DNA of 64,000 bases, taken from the NCBI GenBank assembly GCA_033239005.1, contig BSQZ01000015.1:8257001-8321000 (forward strand). The letters run 5' to 3'. Source of the stretch: Lamellibrachia satsuma. Lineage: Eukaryota; Annelida; Polychaeta; Sabellida; Siboglinidae. The notes below the pieces were generated by a model that did no database searches, was not told the DNA's origin, and saw only the letters and a list, made by a program, of their open reading frames with translations. The position numbers and the translations under genes were made by a program. This document shows positions 12,601 through 27,600 of the stretch, piece by piece. Positions within the stretch are counted from its first letter, which is position 1; each line of letters starts with the position of its first letter.

Positions 12601-15600
12601 AGTTCTAGCATAGCTAGTAATGGATTAGCCTTAACTTTAAGGGTTTATTATTCCTGTACTTGCCATCAAACAAACTGTATAAGTTCTAATGATTGTAAAT
12701 ATAGCACCGTATTTTATGCGAAAGGAAGCAAAAGCTGTGAAGCAGTTACAAAGTAACAATTTCGAGTTAATGTGGAAATAAATCAATTAACAAATGAAAG
12801 AACAAATAGAATGCTTTATTCCCAGAAAGACACACATTAAACTTAATGTGCTCGCTACACAATCGTCTGGGCCGAGATCACTATGCCCTTTGTGCTCTGA
12901 GGCCGAAGTTACCTGAGTTGCGGGCCGAACTCTCCAAACAATGCTGTCCAAATTCGCCGGGCCGAATTCACCGTGAGCCGACATCACTTGTATCCACGCT
13001 GACAGCTCGCTTCAATCCTAGGTGGACTGGTCATTGACAGTCGTGTCGCTGCCTGTGTTCTAAGGTGGCATCAACATAGCTTCCACTACTGGGGATAATG
13101 TGGGCACATCATCCTCTTTCAAAGATATTTTAGCACCAGGATAACCCAGGGCTGCACCTTCTCTGGTCTGGATCGTAGTCGAAACAAGTTTTCTTGAAGC
13201 AAGCAAACCTGGCTGTGCTTCGTCAGCTTGACATTTGCTTTGTTTAAACAACGTTGGCTCCGTAGAGGAACATAAACCAACTACGTGTTACTTTATTAAT
13301 ACTACTGTTTTCATTACAATCTAATGCCACACAATAAACCATTATGATGCTCACTTCTAAGCAACCGCTATCGCTGTCAACAGAGTACGATGAATGAATG
13401 GAAAGTTCCAGTCTCGTAGCACTTCCTTATCATCAGTGACGTCATGTCGATGCTTGCTGATAAGCGCGAGAAAAATATGCATAATTGAGGCAGGCTGGTA
13501 GAACAGAGATTTATTTGGAATTATTAATTAATGGAATTCTAATTAATTTTCTGGTGTTGTGGAAATGTCTGATGTTTATCTCAAGATGGTAACAACATGG
13601 CTATTAATAAATAGTATCATTTAGGCCTTTATATCATATCTGACATGTACAATACGGTACAATATAAAATACTTCAATTGTGCTAAAATCCTCGGGAAAC
13701 CCAAGGTTGGCAGCACACAAAAACAAAAGGGGTTATGCATTTCATAATCGATAAACAGTTCCAGTTGTAAACAGTTGTATTAGTACACTGTGGAGCTATG
13801 AAGGTTAAGCAAGTTTAAACAGGTGGGTTTTTAGTTTACAACAAAATGTTGTTATATTTCCTACAGATTTAACACTAACAGGAAGTGAGTTCCACAGAGT
13901 CAGTGCAGGAACTGAAAAAGCTCTAGGTTCGACATTTGTCTTAACACTGGGAACAAAAAGTAGATTGGAATTAGATGATTGAAGTTATCTACCCTGTCTT
14001 GCAGGAATGAGCAGTGGATGTAAATAGTCTAGTTGTTTGTATGAAAGTACTTGATAGATAACTGCAGATCATAAAAATGATGTGATATCAGGCAGGGAGC
14101 CAATGCAGTGATTTAAGAAGTGGTACTGAATGAGAGAAACAAGGAGACTGCGTACCCTTGCCAAACAATTTCTTTTTTCAAGATGTCCTTGAGAGCAATA
14201 TTGTGATAAAGGGAATTGCAGCAGTCAAGTCTACTGCTAACAAGTGCAGTTGCAATAGTTTTGGTGACAGCAAAAGACATGTACCGGTGAATACGATGAA
14301 GGTCACTAATGTGATAAAAACAGCAACGACAAATTTATGAAATATGCTGTCTAAAATTTTAATTATTATCGAAGGTGACTCCTAAATTCCATGCTGAAGT
14401 GGCTGGTGTGAAATTCTGGCTCAGCATAGGTGTCAGGGAAAAACAATGTGTACCAATAATAAGAAACTATGTTGAATATATATATATATCAACAAAATAA
14501 ATTTTAAAATTTACTATAAATTTTATTGTGTTGCTCCCCCAATATATTCCATATATATAAATGTCATATCTACATCATACCATTAACATTATTTTTAGGC
14601 AAATTTGCACCCAGTATTTAAATTTAAGTACTTGTTAAGTCTCATATTTTAGAAGAAGAATTCTCCTTGATGAAGTGGCATTTTGGGTTAGGAGGTAAAC
14701 AGAATTTGCTGTGAGAAATGAAATGTGTCTTCACAAACAGAACGCTGAAACATAGTTTAATTTTCTTAACACATTTTGTAATTTCATCAAATAAACAATG
14801 GAACCTTTGTACACAAATACACATCCTTAGTGAATACACAACATTTTATGATTGTTATCAGTGGTAGATCTTTTATTTGAAGAGCTTTCAAATTCAATGA
14901 GGCATCTCTGTAGGTTGTATCAGGTGGTTCAATCACAGCTGTGTCACAATAAATCTTGTATATGTGGTGTGTGCTTTTGTAGTAACAGATGGCCATATCA
15001 TCATATGGTATCATAATATATGCTTTACAGGGACAAATATCCAAACGAGAAGATTCCAACTCTTGAGGAAGCTGTTGTGCTCTGCCTGGAACTCAAACTG
15101 AAGATGTTTATAGATGTTAAAGACCGCACAAATATTCAGAAGGTTTGTGTTTTCACTTTCCAGTGCCAACAAAACCTTGATTATGTGTTTATTGAGCTCT
15201 TCCAGAAATGTAGTAATAATGGGTTCCATTTAGCCTCAAATACATTTTCATTACATTATAGTCTCGCTTCATTTCCTGTCAAGTGAAATTTCATACCCCA
15301 AATATGTGCATAATTGTCTACCCATAACTGTGATTTTATGCCCTGTGAACCTTATCTTGTCTTTTTGCAGGTGTATAAATTAAGTGGATTGGTTTATTGG
15401 ACAAACTTTAATAGTGATTAGCTTTTCCTTCCAAACCAAATGCAATATTAACTTGGGTTTTACTGGAAAACATCTGCCAGAGAACTGATAAGGTTGAAAG
15501 GACAACCTACCTGGCCATTGTATGAATAATCCCTACTACTTTTTCAGTAAGCTTTCTTATCCAGTAAGGCAATTATTCAACTTATTGCAGAACTACCTAT

Positions 15601-18600
15601 CATGTTTAATGCCTGCTGTACATGGCATGATCCCTGTTTCAGAAACAGAACCTCCTTACATTTGTTGGGTTATCCCAATCCAGAATTGGAATTGTCGGTC
15701 AAATTTGATGTTGTTAAAAGTAAATAGTTTTCAGTCAAGAACACCTGTACATATGTTTACTGACAAAAGATAACTTTTAGCTTTGCGTAGTCAAACACAA
15801 CAACTGCATGGTAACAGTACTATAACCAAACTAAACAGTAGTGTATGTAATACTCAATATATATTTGATTCTCAGAATATATCACGACAAACCGACCTTT
15901 ACATAACTAGATATTTTAATGTCCATATATGACCAGTTATTTGCTTGTGAATGTCCAACACACACCTTTTTAAGATGTTCTGCTGTTTCAGACAATCGAA
16001 ATACTAAGACACTTGTACATAGCACATCCGCAGATGTACTCCAGCGCAGTAGTCTGCTCTTTCCATCCACAAGTTATATATGCTGTAAGTATCTACTGGT
16101 TCATATGTATGTGTGTGCATGTGTGTTTGTGTGTGTGTGTGCCTGCGTGCATGCGTGTTTGTATTATGGTCGATTCTCTCTAAATGTGGATATGAAAGTG
16201 TTTATTCATTGAACATCCCTTCATTAAAAATGTCAAATGCAATACCCTAAGATACTCCTTTGATCAACAATAATGATCCTATTTACAGAGCCATGAGATA
16301 AGAGATATTTTGCGTTAAGTATTTTGTTCATATTGAATTGGAAATGCATTAAAATGATGCTACTTCATACACAGACTGGCAATCTGTCAAAGTGGCCTGC
16401 AATACCCTACAAAACAGGTACCCTACAAAACGTAATATTTTTGGCGGGGAAAAACACACATGAGAGATTAGACATCATAGCATCCTGATGTTGATAGCAT
16501 CCTGAACTATGTTTCGATGATGTACTGCAGAAAACAACAAGATCTGATCATAATGACTCCTAAAAAGGTACGTTTCGTAGAGTTTCTGGTACTTTAATCA
16601 CATAATAAATGAATGGATTTTGACTGACTTGACTTTGGGAACATGTTGGATTGTTTATATAAAGAATTAGTGCGTATTTTAGCATGCATTTGGAGGGTCT
16701 TACCTACAATGAGCGGTAACTGACCCTATGCTATGCCTAATAGTCAGTTTACAATGCATTTCGTAGGGTATCTCTGACAGGGTTTGTTTCATAGGGTATG
16801 TACCATTGAATTGGCACAGTTCCTGTAATAAACTTTTTATTTAAGAGTGAAATGTCTAGATTAATTGGTACTGGCACTTTATTTGTATCCTTGTATATTT
16901 TTTTCTTTTAAGATATTATTTGACCATTTTTCCTACAGTATTCAGAAAGTATCTGACTGTGATGCAATTCCTCTCATTAAAAAAATATTGATTATTTACA
17001 CCTCCCCAGCCATACATGTAATTGCTAATTACTACGACATTACTATTATGCTCAGTATCGTGAATTTGATCCTTAGATATTGATGTGTTTCATATGGAAT
17101 CATTTCAATAGAATATAGTGTTTCGCATGGCATAATTTTGATATTGTAAAACACTCTCATGAATGTAATTCTGTACCAAATTCAAATGAAATTGATAAAT
17201 TATGTTGGCATTTATGTAGGCATGTTTTGTAGACTGAGTTACCAATTTCTATTATTTTTTTCTAGATTTATTTTTACTGATGGCTAGAACCATTTTGTAT
17301 CAAGCATACACATGTTTTCTGTTACTTATTTGGTCAAGTTATTGCACTTCATTCACAGTTTAACCATATTTCTTTTATCTGTATTGTATGGTGTCATTGT
17401 ATGGTATTGTGTTTGATGCTAATTCTAACATAATCTCACTTTGTATATTTCAGATCTCTCTTCCATGCCACCAAAAATGGTTCTGTCAACAGCAGCACAA
17501 ACAAAAATAATGAAGCCGTGAAGATATAGCGACAAGTATGGAAAGACCGCATTTAATGCCACAGGCCAACATTTAATGCCACAGAAATAGAAGCTAAGAA
17601 GGCATTGCAATGTACTTGAACAAGAATGTCGATAAGACCCAGTACACGTTGTTGTCTACAATAAAGTAAAGTGAGTGACATTGCAGTGCTTGAGCATAGA
17701 AGTCAGCCGCCAAGAAGATCTCTAGCAGTGAATGAATGCACCTGCACCACAGAATGCCCAGAAGCTACACAGAATGCCCAGGAGCTACGCAGAATGCCCA
17801 GGAGCTACACAGAATGCCCAGGAGCTACGCAGAATGCCCAGGAGCTACACAGAATGCCCAGGAGCTACACAGAATGCCCAGGAGCTACGCAGAATGCCCA
17901 GGAGCTACGCAGAATGCCTAGGAGCTACGCAGAATGCCCAGGAGCTACGCAGAATGCTCAGGAGCTACACAGAATGCCCAGGAGCTACGCAGAATGCCCA
18001 GGAGCTACAAAGAATGCCCAGGAGCTACACAGAATGCCCAGGAGGTATACAGAATGCCCAGGAGGTACACAGAATGCCCAGGAGGTACACAGAATGCCCA
18101 GGAGCTACACAGCATGCCCAGGAGCTATGCAGAATGCCCAGGAGCTACGCAGAATGCCCAGGAGCTACACAGAATGCCCAGGAGCTACGCAGAATGCCCA
18201 GGAGCTACGCAGAATGCCCAGGAGCTACACAGAATGCCCAGGAGCTACGCAGAATGCCCAGGAGCTACACAGAATGCCCAGGAGCTACGCAGAATGCCCA
18301 GGAGCTACACAGAATGCCCAGGAGCTACACAGAATGCCCAGGAGCTACGCAGAATGCCCAGGAGCTATGCAGAATGCCCAGGAGCTCCACAGAATGCCCA
18401 GGAGCTACGCAGAATGCCCAGGAGCTACAAAGAATGCCCAGGAGCTACACAGAATGCCCAGGAGCTACACAGCATGCCCAGGAGCTACGCAGCTTCTTGG
18501 GACTCATCCACTACAATCAGAACTTTCTGCACAACCTGAGCACCATGTTGGCACCCCTCCATGAGCTAACCCATCAGCATGTCAAGTGGAAATGGGGACT

Positions 18601-21600
18601 GAGACAAAAGAAAGTCTTTGAGGAAGCAAAAGCACTGCTTTCCTCTTCCAAAATGCTTGTACATTACAACCCTGAGCTACCCATCATTGTCTGCAACGAT
18701 GCTTCTCCCTACGGAATTGGAAGTGTGTTGTCACATCACCTATCAGATGGTTGTGAGAAACCAATAGCTTATGCATCCCAAACTCTCTCCTCTTGTGAAA
18801 AAAGTATGCACAATTGGAGAAGGAAGCATTGGCATTTATCTGTGGAATCAACAAATTCAACAAGTAGGGGAAGGCTGTGTTAGTTGAGCCATTTTTCATT
18901 CTTTTTGATATCTAGGGCACAATTATATTCATAATTCAAAATTTTTTTAATCATATAAACTAGGATTATTAGTAGATCGTTTTACAACAAGATAATATAT
19001 CTAGTGTGCATAGATAATTATACAGCTGTATGAAGCTGATTCAAATAAGATTGGTAAGGTGACTCAACTAACACTTGGTGTGGGGTAAGTGTAGCGTAAG
19101 TTAGGTAAATGCTTTATTTGTAAAATTTACGTAGGCCTTGTATTAAAATTTAATAACAACTCAACCAACACATCTAGTCCAGCAGCCAAGGGGGTAGCCC
19201 CTTTTTGCCTGATATAGTTTTTTCTTTGTTTATTCATCTCTAGCATGTATATAATGACATCCAGGGGTGTGGAGTTCTCACCATTGAGCATTTTGAAAAC
19301 AAATTTTAAATAGCCGCCAAAATAACCTTTTTATCACATCTTCGCAACCAGACAAGATGCAGACATGATTGAAATGTTATTTTATATGTTTCCAGACATG
19401 AGGAATTCGATTCCACCATAATGGATATGAAAACAATGTTAAGAAAACAAGATGGCGATCATAAGTATGTTAGAAATGGTTGCCGACTATGCAAAAAAAG
19501 ACTATATTTCATGTTCCGCGAACAAAAAACATTAGAACATGACAAAATAAATTTTCCATATGTTATCATATCAGGAGAATTACATAAGATCAGCATTTCG
19601 TGAAATTCTTACCTTTCTAAGCATCAGTCCTCTTCATCTTCATCATGTAGGACGTACTTGCCGCTCTCATTTTGGCAGGCCTGTCCACCCTGGCATGCGC
19701 AAAATGGTGTGCATGCCATGTCAGAGCTGTCGCAGCTGCATCTTGACACAGTGAAGGATTTGGTCCCTTTGTTCTTTGCCGCAGAGCATATTCACTATGC
19801 CTGGTACGCACTCTACTATCTATGAACTATGGAAGGCTTGCCCGATGGCTTGCCCGATGGAGTCTTTTGGATGCAGTTGGCCTGGTGGAGTTCATGATTC
19901 AATACCAAAAATTGTGACCACCGTGGCTTTATCCAGGAAACGCAGTCAGAGATGCTAAGTCGGAGATAGTAAAGTGTTTGACACGGAAACCATCTATGCA
20001 AGAGCCATGGGCTTGCAGCCTAGGCCATGAACTATCACCTATCCCAACGTCTATGTTTGATGAAAATGGAAATATGAGGGATGCCAAAATGAAATCCAAT
20101 CTCAAGAATGTGCTTAAGGTGGAAGTGTCAAGACGGCTGGCTGAACAAGATGTGCAGGCAACGTTCCTTGATGGGTGCGCAGTCCTCTGGGTAGTGCCTT
20201 GGTCAACATCTGCCACTGTACACAACTACCTTGTCCGGTTCCGCAGTTACCTAGACGGGCACTTGGCGAAAAGTGACGTCTATCTGGTGTTCGACAGATA
20301 CATTGAGGGCAGTACTAAGGAGGTAACCCGATGCGGCAGGGACAAAGGAGCAAGCAGGGTCTACACATTACGTTGCACAGCTCGCCTGCCACCACAAAAA
20401 GTTGTCCTAACCGTTACCACAAACAAAGATCAATTGATTGCTCTCATCATTGAGGATTTGGTTTCGCACCAGGCTGACTTTCAAAAGCATAAACTAGTCA
20501 TCACTGGCAGAGACCCGGTTCCTGTAGAAATCGCAAATGGTTGTGTAAACAAACATCAAGACATGGCAATAACGCAGGAGGAGGGAGACACTCTGATTGT
20601 GCAACAAATTTCACGTGTAGAGGATGGTACCGTCCTGGTCGTTGCAGATGACACCGACATCTTTGTTCTCTTGTTGTATTTCTGTCACCAGGTCAGTATA
20701 TTCTGCTAAGTTCTAATGGTTTTGCCAATTCAAGGATGAAGTGTCCTAGATATCAACACAGCTGCAGAAGAGCACAGATCCATCGACCCAGATCTATTAG
20801 CTGCTCACAGTCTCACAGGTTGTGATACTGTGGCGTCATACTTTGGCGTTGGCAAGGTTGCAGCTCTGAAAGTTCTGAGACATGACCAACGTTCTCTCAA
20901 CTTACTGGGAAACACAGGCAGACCACCGTTTTCGGAAGTAGTAGACCATGCCACACACTTCATGTTGGCCTGCTATGGTCAGCAAAGATGTCATTCGATG
21001 ACGGAAGCATGCCAACAAATGTAGGTTTCTAAAGTAAGCAGAAGCAAGGCTTCCGCACCAAAGCTTTGTTCATTACCACCCACAAGTGAAGCATTCGGAC
21101 AAAATGTAGCCAGAGCCCACCTGCAAGTAGCAATTTGGCTTCATGCTTTGGATCCCAACCCACCTGTACTAGACCCTACATCTTATGGTTGGTTACAGGA
21201 GGATGGGAGTACTACGCTAAGTCCAACTACTGTCCCCCCAGACACCTCATTAGCACAAACTGGGTTGCTAAAGCTGATCAAGTGCTCATGTCAGAGTGAA
21301 ATGCCATGTAGCACGAACAAGTGCAGCTGCAACAGCTCTGACATGGCATGCACACCATTTTGTGCATGCCAGGGTGGACAGGCCTGCCAAAATGAGAGCG
21401 GCAAGTACGTCCTACATGATAAAGATGATGAGGACTGATGCTTAGAAAGGTAAGAATTTCACGAAATGCTGATCTTATGTAATTCTCCTCATACGATAAC
21501 ACGTGGAAAATTTATTTTGTCATGTTCTTATGTTTTTTGTTCGCGGAACATGAAATATAGGCTTTTTTTGCATAATCGGCAACCATTTGTAGCATACTTA

Positions 21601-24600
21601 TGGTAGCCATCTTGTTTTTTTTTTCATATCAACTATGGTGGAATCGAATTTCTCATGTCTGGAAACATATAAAATAACATTTCAATCATGTCTGTATCTT
21701 GTCTGGTTGCGAAGATATGATAAAAAGTTTATTTTGGTGGCCATTTTGGATTTTTTTTTTAAATGCTCAAGTGTGAGAACTCCACACCCCCTGGATGTCA
21801 TTATATACATGCTAAAGATGAATAATCAACAAAGAAAAAAACTATATTAGACAAAAAGAGGTTATGTAAAAAAATGCCCTCTGGCTGCTGGATTAATCTA
21901 TTTAATGGGTACAGCACATCTCTGACAAGTCTACACGCTTAATTAATAAGTCGACACAATTAATGTAGGCTTATAGGCCAATTGCAACTAGTATAACTAA
22001 TGCTAATATGTTGCTTTGTAGCTATCTGATGTCCCAATTTGCTCGAAAAAAATAATTTCTTAATGTATTTTGGGGTAAAGAACACTTGTCTTTGTTCTTT
22101 AATCGCTGCTCAACTAACCCTCCCTTGGGCCTTAGGTGGCTTAACTAACTCTGTTTCGACACTTAAGCTGTTTTAATTGACTTCTCATTAATGTGCGAAG
22201 TGATGCAGACATTAATCACAATCACAAAAAGTTTCGAAAAACATCAAAAAGCATACCTTTAACTCACATTTTCTGACATTTGTGAAAAATGGCACTTATT
22301 GTACATCAGTCGTGTTCTAATAACATGTTCAATCACTGGGTGGTACCATGTAACTGTCGCTGCTGTAGTTTCCCGGGAAACATGGGTGGCTCAACTAACC
22401 AAGTGGCTCAACTAACACTGCCTTCCCCAACCTCTATGGACGTAAATTCATCCTACAAATAGTTGCTTGGACTTTTGAAGGAAGACCACACAATCTCAAC
22501 AATATCTAGTGCCAAAATTCAAAGATGGTCGTGCTCACACTAAGTAACTATCAGTACTATTTTGAGATAAGCGAGGTCAAAGTATCAGTCATGCTGATGG
22601 TTTGAGCTATCTACCACCCCCAGATGCAGCAAGATAAATGCCGATACCAGAGGAAGTTGCCACCATGGATGAAACACCGATCACAGAAGAGAAAATCACC
22701 AAGTGGGCAGCAACAGACCCTGTGTTGTTGCAAGTTCATCAGTTTGTGAAACAAGGCTGGCCTCTCCAAGCGAGTTAGAAGCTTATGATTGCAGGAAAGA
22801 TGAATTGAGTGTACCACATGGTGTGTTGTTCTGGGGAGCCAGAGTTATAATAAATGCAAAGGGTTGTGATACCCTACTAAACGTACTGCATGAGACACAC
22901 CCTGGCATAGGCAAAATGAAAGCTATAGCAAGAAGTTATTTGTGGTGGTCGGGACTAGATACTAAAATTGAAATGTATGTGAAAGAGTGCCATAAGCCAG
23001 ATGCACAGTATCCCTTTGAAGGACATATGATTTTAATCATCGTCAATGCTCACAGCAAGTATATCGATGCACATGTGGTTTCAGTAGAAACAACAAGTGC
23101 AGCGAACACAAAGCTACCACAAATTTGCAGGCTTAGGCCTACCCAACACCATTGTGTCGGACAATGGAAGCTGTTTCACCAGTGATGAGTTTGAACAGTT
23201 CTGTCGAGCAAATGACACCAAATGTTCACCATATCATCCATCAAGCAATGGGTTGGTAAAGAGAGCAGTACAAACTGTGAAGGCTGGGTTGAAGAAAACC
23301 CATGGTAACCTGGAAGATGGGTTATACGGTTTCTTGGCAAGGTATAGAGTCACACCACAAAGTACCACATGTCAGACTCCATCAGATTTTGTACTGAAGA
23401 TACTACAATTTATACACTTGGATCTCTTGCTTCCCTGCATACAGAACCGAATGCTACAAAAGCAGGCGTACAAGAAACGGAGACATGATGCTCATGCTGT
23501 AGATCATACATTCATGGCAGACGACAGCCGCTGGGCTCTAAGCTTTCAGGGGAAACCCAAGTGGATCCCTGCCGCAATAGAAAACCAACTGGGTCCACTT
23601 ACATTTATTATATGTCTATGTGACCATCTACTGTAGAGACACTCAGATGAACCACAGCAGACTATGGCTGATGATCAATGGACATCACCAACTCTGCACC
23701 CGAGTGACATTTCTCCAGTCTCCAGTGCTACTGTACTGCAAACCGGATGTGGTTGCAGAGAGTGACGTGAGAATGCAGGTACCGCCTCTGGCAGCCGTAC
23801 CATTTTTGGTGTCTGTGTTGCCAGAACCGAGCTTGAAGGTGATTCCTTTGAGGAAATCCACAACATTTGCAAAGCCACCATACAGATTGGACTTGTGAAC
23901 TGCCCATCACAGGCATTGGACAACAGGTGTGCCTAGTTGTGGTAGTTGTTTAACTTAGGGGAGAGGAATGTTATGTTCAATACTAATTACCTTACTAGTA
24001 CCGTTTTGGGTTGCACTATGTGAAGCCATGTGTGCCCATTGGCCTCCCTGTATTTAGTTGTTGTACTTCCGCCTCGCTGAATAAAGATGTATGTTTTGAA
24101 AGTGGCATTGTTTTTAAATGTCATCTGTTGGTCCACGACCGACAGGGAACATGACATTGAGTTGTAAAACACTTTAAAATGGTTGTCTTTTATAGGCAGA
24201 CAGACAGACAGACAGAATTGTTTATTGATCCATTTGTACATAATAGTACAGTAACAATAATTAATACATTAATAAAAGTTAAAATGTGTGTAAATTAGGT
24301 ATGTACGCACATATACAGTACAAATTGGATTTGGGAGATTCCTATTAAGACTAAAGAAGTCGCTCTCATGGGAGCTACCCATGTAAGTTTTCGTTTCATT
24401 TATTGTATAGTTCCGCTTGTATAAATTAGTGTTTACTCATATAGCTGGATTAAGTATTTATTCTTGATGATGCGTGCAAGTGTAGCAGTTAATAATAGTG
24501 CATACGCATAGATGGCTTTTTATAATATAATTTTTATCATACATACCCTGTAAGCTGTGTGTGATCACTTTATCTTTTAAAATGTCTGGAGTATTGTTGA

Positions 24601-27600
24601 TGATATGTGGTCAATTATATTTCAGAAATTTTTTGGCGAATTCGTGTTGTGTTCTAAATGTGTGTATTTTGTTGTGTTTACATGTGAGATGATTGTGAAT
24701 GTACGTATTCTTGTTTATCAGCCAGTTTTGTAAGTATGCTGGTAACTGTTTGTGCATGAATTTATAATAAAATCGTAGCATCTGTATTTTAAGTAAGTCT
24801 TCAACACACTGATGATGTAGCATTAGCCATGTCCGCTGCCACGGTCCTTGTCATCTTTCCATCTAGCTGGTGGGTTGACCCACAGGTTCCGGTTTTATGA
24901 AGGCCCTTTTTTTGCCGAGTTTAGGCAGGCATTTCCTTATATGACATTTAAGTTTTGGGATAGCTGTCTCTATTTGTAAATGAGTTGCCTTAATTAACAT
25001 TTGGTTGTTTGGAAATTGCCAACTTTAATCTCACAATGCATCACTTCAACTTGATGTCCTCATACATGAGCAAAGAGCATACATGCTAAGATGATGTTAA
25101 TCATGCAGTGTTTAAATATAATAAAAAATTATGTTTTGCTTACTCTAAGGGTAATATGACGCCAACTGATGCTTTCATGAAATCAAATGGCTGATAGATC
25201 ATCAACTTATTGCCAAAAGAAATATCATTATAGGCACCTGCAATGTTGATTGGAAAGGCAGCTTAAGTTGCACGTGAACTAAGGAAATACAACATCCAGC
25301 CAGACACTAAACTAACTACAGAACTCGCCATAGAATGGCAGTAATAACAATGCTAAATGCCTCGATAGAGTGATGAGGAAATGGAGGGGGATATACATTT
25401 ATATATTAATTGGTAATATGCATTTGTGAAGTGTCTACATATTTGTTACTCTGTTGAAAATTCAGTATTCAGACATCACAAAGGATAACCAATTACAACC
25501 ATATAATTGTCACTCATTGAGCAAATTTAAGCAGAGCATATTATACTTAATCACATAGTCAACATGGCTGTGTTCTGTGTGTTTTCTCTAATACAATTTT
25601 CTAATGAATTTTGCAGTTGACAAAATTCAACCCAAAGATTGTGACTGGCTTGACCCACCGACCATGGGTGTTGAGCCGCAAGGTGGATGGCACTGAGTTC
25701 TCAGGACCATGGCACAAACGCCTGATATACCCAGTACTAGATGTACTGCTTGAGTGGAGCCATACAGTTTGGCTGTGGTACTTCTGTGGCAACAGTGTCT
25801 ACCTCATGTTCCAGGGAGCTGTATCTGTGTAAGTCGCTCCTCACTTTGCATCAGTCAATGAAAAGTTTAAGTGTATAGTCATATTTTTAGCTTGTTTTCC
25901 ACCATAGCATTGAAATTACAGTTTACAGTATATCATCCTCAAAATTTTACTCCAGAAACCTAACTTGATAGGGTTAGCTTAGAATTCTTTGAATGTTTTA
26001 TTAAATACTTAAACCTAAAGCTATGCATAATCAGTGCTCTGGGGTTTGTGGAAGTAGTCAGAAATGTGTTTTCTTGAAATTTATCCAACCACAGAAGTAT
26101 CCTCACCGACATAAACAGCAAGGGAACAGCTATTCAACTTCACAAAGAGAATGAAAAGTCAGAAGACTGCACATTATGGAACACAACTTGATAGATATTC
26201 CTTATAGGGCATAACAAACAGTTAGAGTCTAACTATAATCAAGCTAACATATGTATGTTTGTATGTGGTTATGTTAACGTTTTCGTCCTAGACGGCTTGC
26301 ACCTCGGGCGCCAAACTTTTAGGGATTAATCTACGACCCCAAGAATGAAACATAATGATTTCATTTTTTTAAATACCCCATATATGAAGGGTTCTTAGTG
26401 GTTTTTATGGTAAATCAACTGTTCGCTACATAAACCATGCGCACAAGGTCAGAGACCGAGGGCCAATACACAACAAAAAATAATAGAAAGCATGCACCCA
26501 TGTATTATATGTGACTTCAGGACAATACACAATAAAAAGATATTCTCCTATTCTACAACCAACACAAGTATCCATGGGTCTAAATTCACATGACCTTCAA
26601 CATTTTGAACATTCAACGTGCGTGACATGGGTATTACCAGAAACAACCTGTTTCAGGTAATACGTTTGACGTTCCCTTAAACAATCTTGACGTTCCCTTA
26701 AACAATCTTGAGCGTATTGATGGCAAATTGGAGTGAGTTTCCGCTGGATCTGGAATTTTTTCGGACTTATATTCGTGAGCTCAAAGTATAAGTTAACTTT
26801 ACATTAATTTTACGTACATATATAGGTAATACCTATATAGGTATATATATATTTATATATTCTTATTTCTTGCCTCTCCCGGGAAAAATTCCTGCTGATG
26901 CCCCTGTAAACATTGCTGTCATGACTGTCACGTATGAACTACCAAGTTACCCTCTCATGGGCACAGGCATTTTTGCTAGTACATGTAATAGAGAAACAAA
27001 ACTGCTTAATATAGCACTGGAAGAAATCATGCTACTTAAACTGGGACAATAAAGGTATCAATGTAAGTGGAGAAAAAAACTAAGCTGTCTTCAGTTTGCA
27101 GATGAATTAAGTTTAATTTAGATGAAGTAAAACAGAGTTGGGACAGTTCTTCCAGCAGACCACTCTTGTGGGGACAGTTCCTCCAGCAGACCACTCTTGT
27201 AGGGACAGTTCCCCAAGCAGATCACTTTTGTAGGGACAGTTCTCCCAGCAAACCACTCTTGTGGGAACAGTTCCCCCAGCAGACCACTCTTGTGGGGACA
27301 GTTCCCCCAGCAGACCACTCTTGTGGGGACAGTTGCTCCAGCAGACCACTATTGTAGGGACAGTTCCCCAACAGCAGTCCACTCTTGTAGGCAGAGTTCC
27401 CCAGCAGTCCACTCTTGTAGGGACAGTCGCTCCAGCTATCGACTCTTAGGGACAGTTCCCCCAGCAATCCACTCTTAGGGACAGTTCCCCCAGCAGACCA
27501 CTCTTATGAACAGTTCCCCCAGCAGACCACTCTTGTGGGGACAGTTCCCCAGCAGTCCACTCTTGTAGGGACAGTTCCCCCAGCAGACCACTATTGTAGG

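Larger units (their letters stand above)
17725..24156 (+). mobile_element. 5'-truncated Ty3/Gypsy element, nested with minisatellite and DNA transposon
   Basis: Gypsy pol begins abruptly near 17732 (NAPAPQNAQ) and is interrupted by the 20-bp minisatellite. It resumes at about 18480 (ELRSFLGL, then the RNase H part with VCNDASPYGIGSVLSH and KPIAYASQTL). It is cut at 18866 by a 3.56-kb DNA transposon and resumes at about 22429 (LYGRKFILQI). The integrase follows: HETHPGIGKMKAIARSYLWW, SDNGSCFTSDEF, YHPSSNGLVKRAVQTVK. It ends with a polypurine tract (GGGGAGAGGAA) and one LTR. Stops and shifts show it is dead. The 5' LTR, gag and most of the reverse transcriptase are absent. Confidence 0.85.

Noticed and set aside
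17671..18564. Long proline/glutamine/cysteine repeat proteins in three frames
   Set aside because: All are products of the stop-free 20-bp minisatellite unit.
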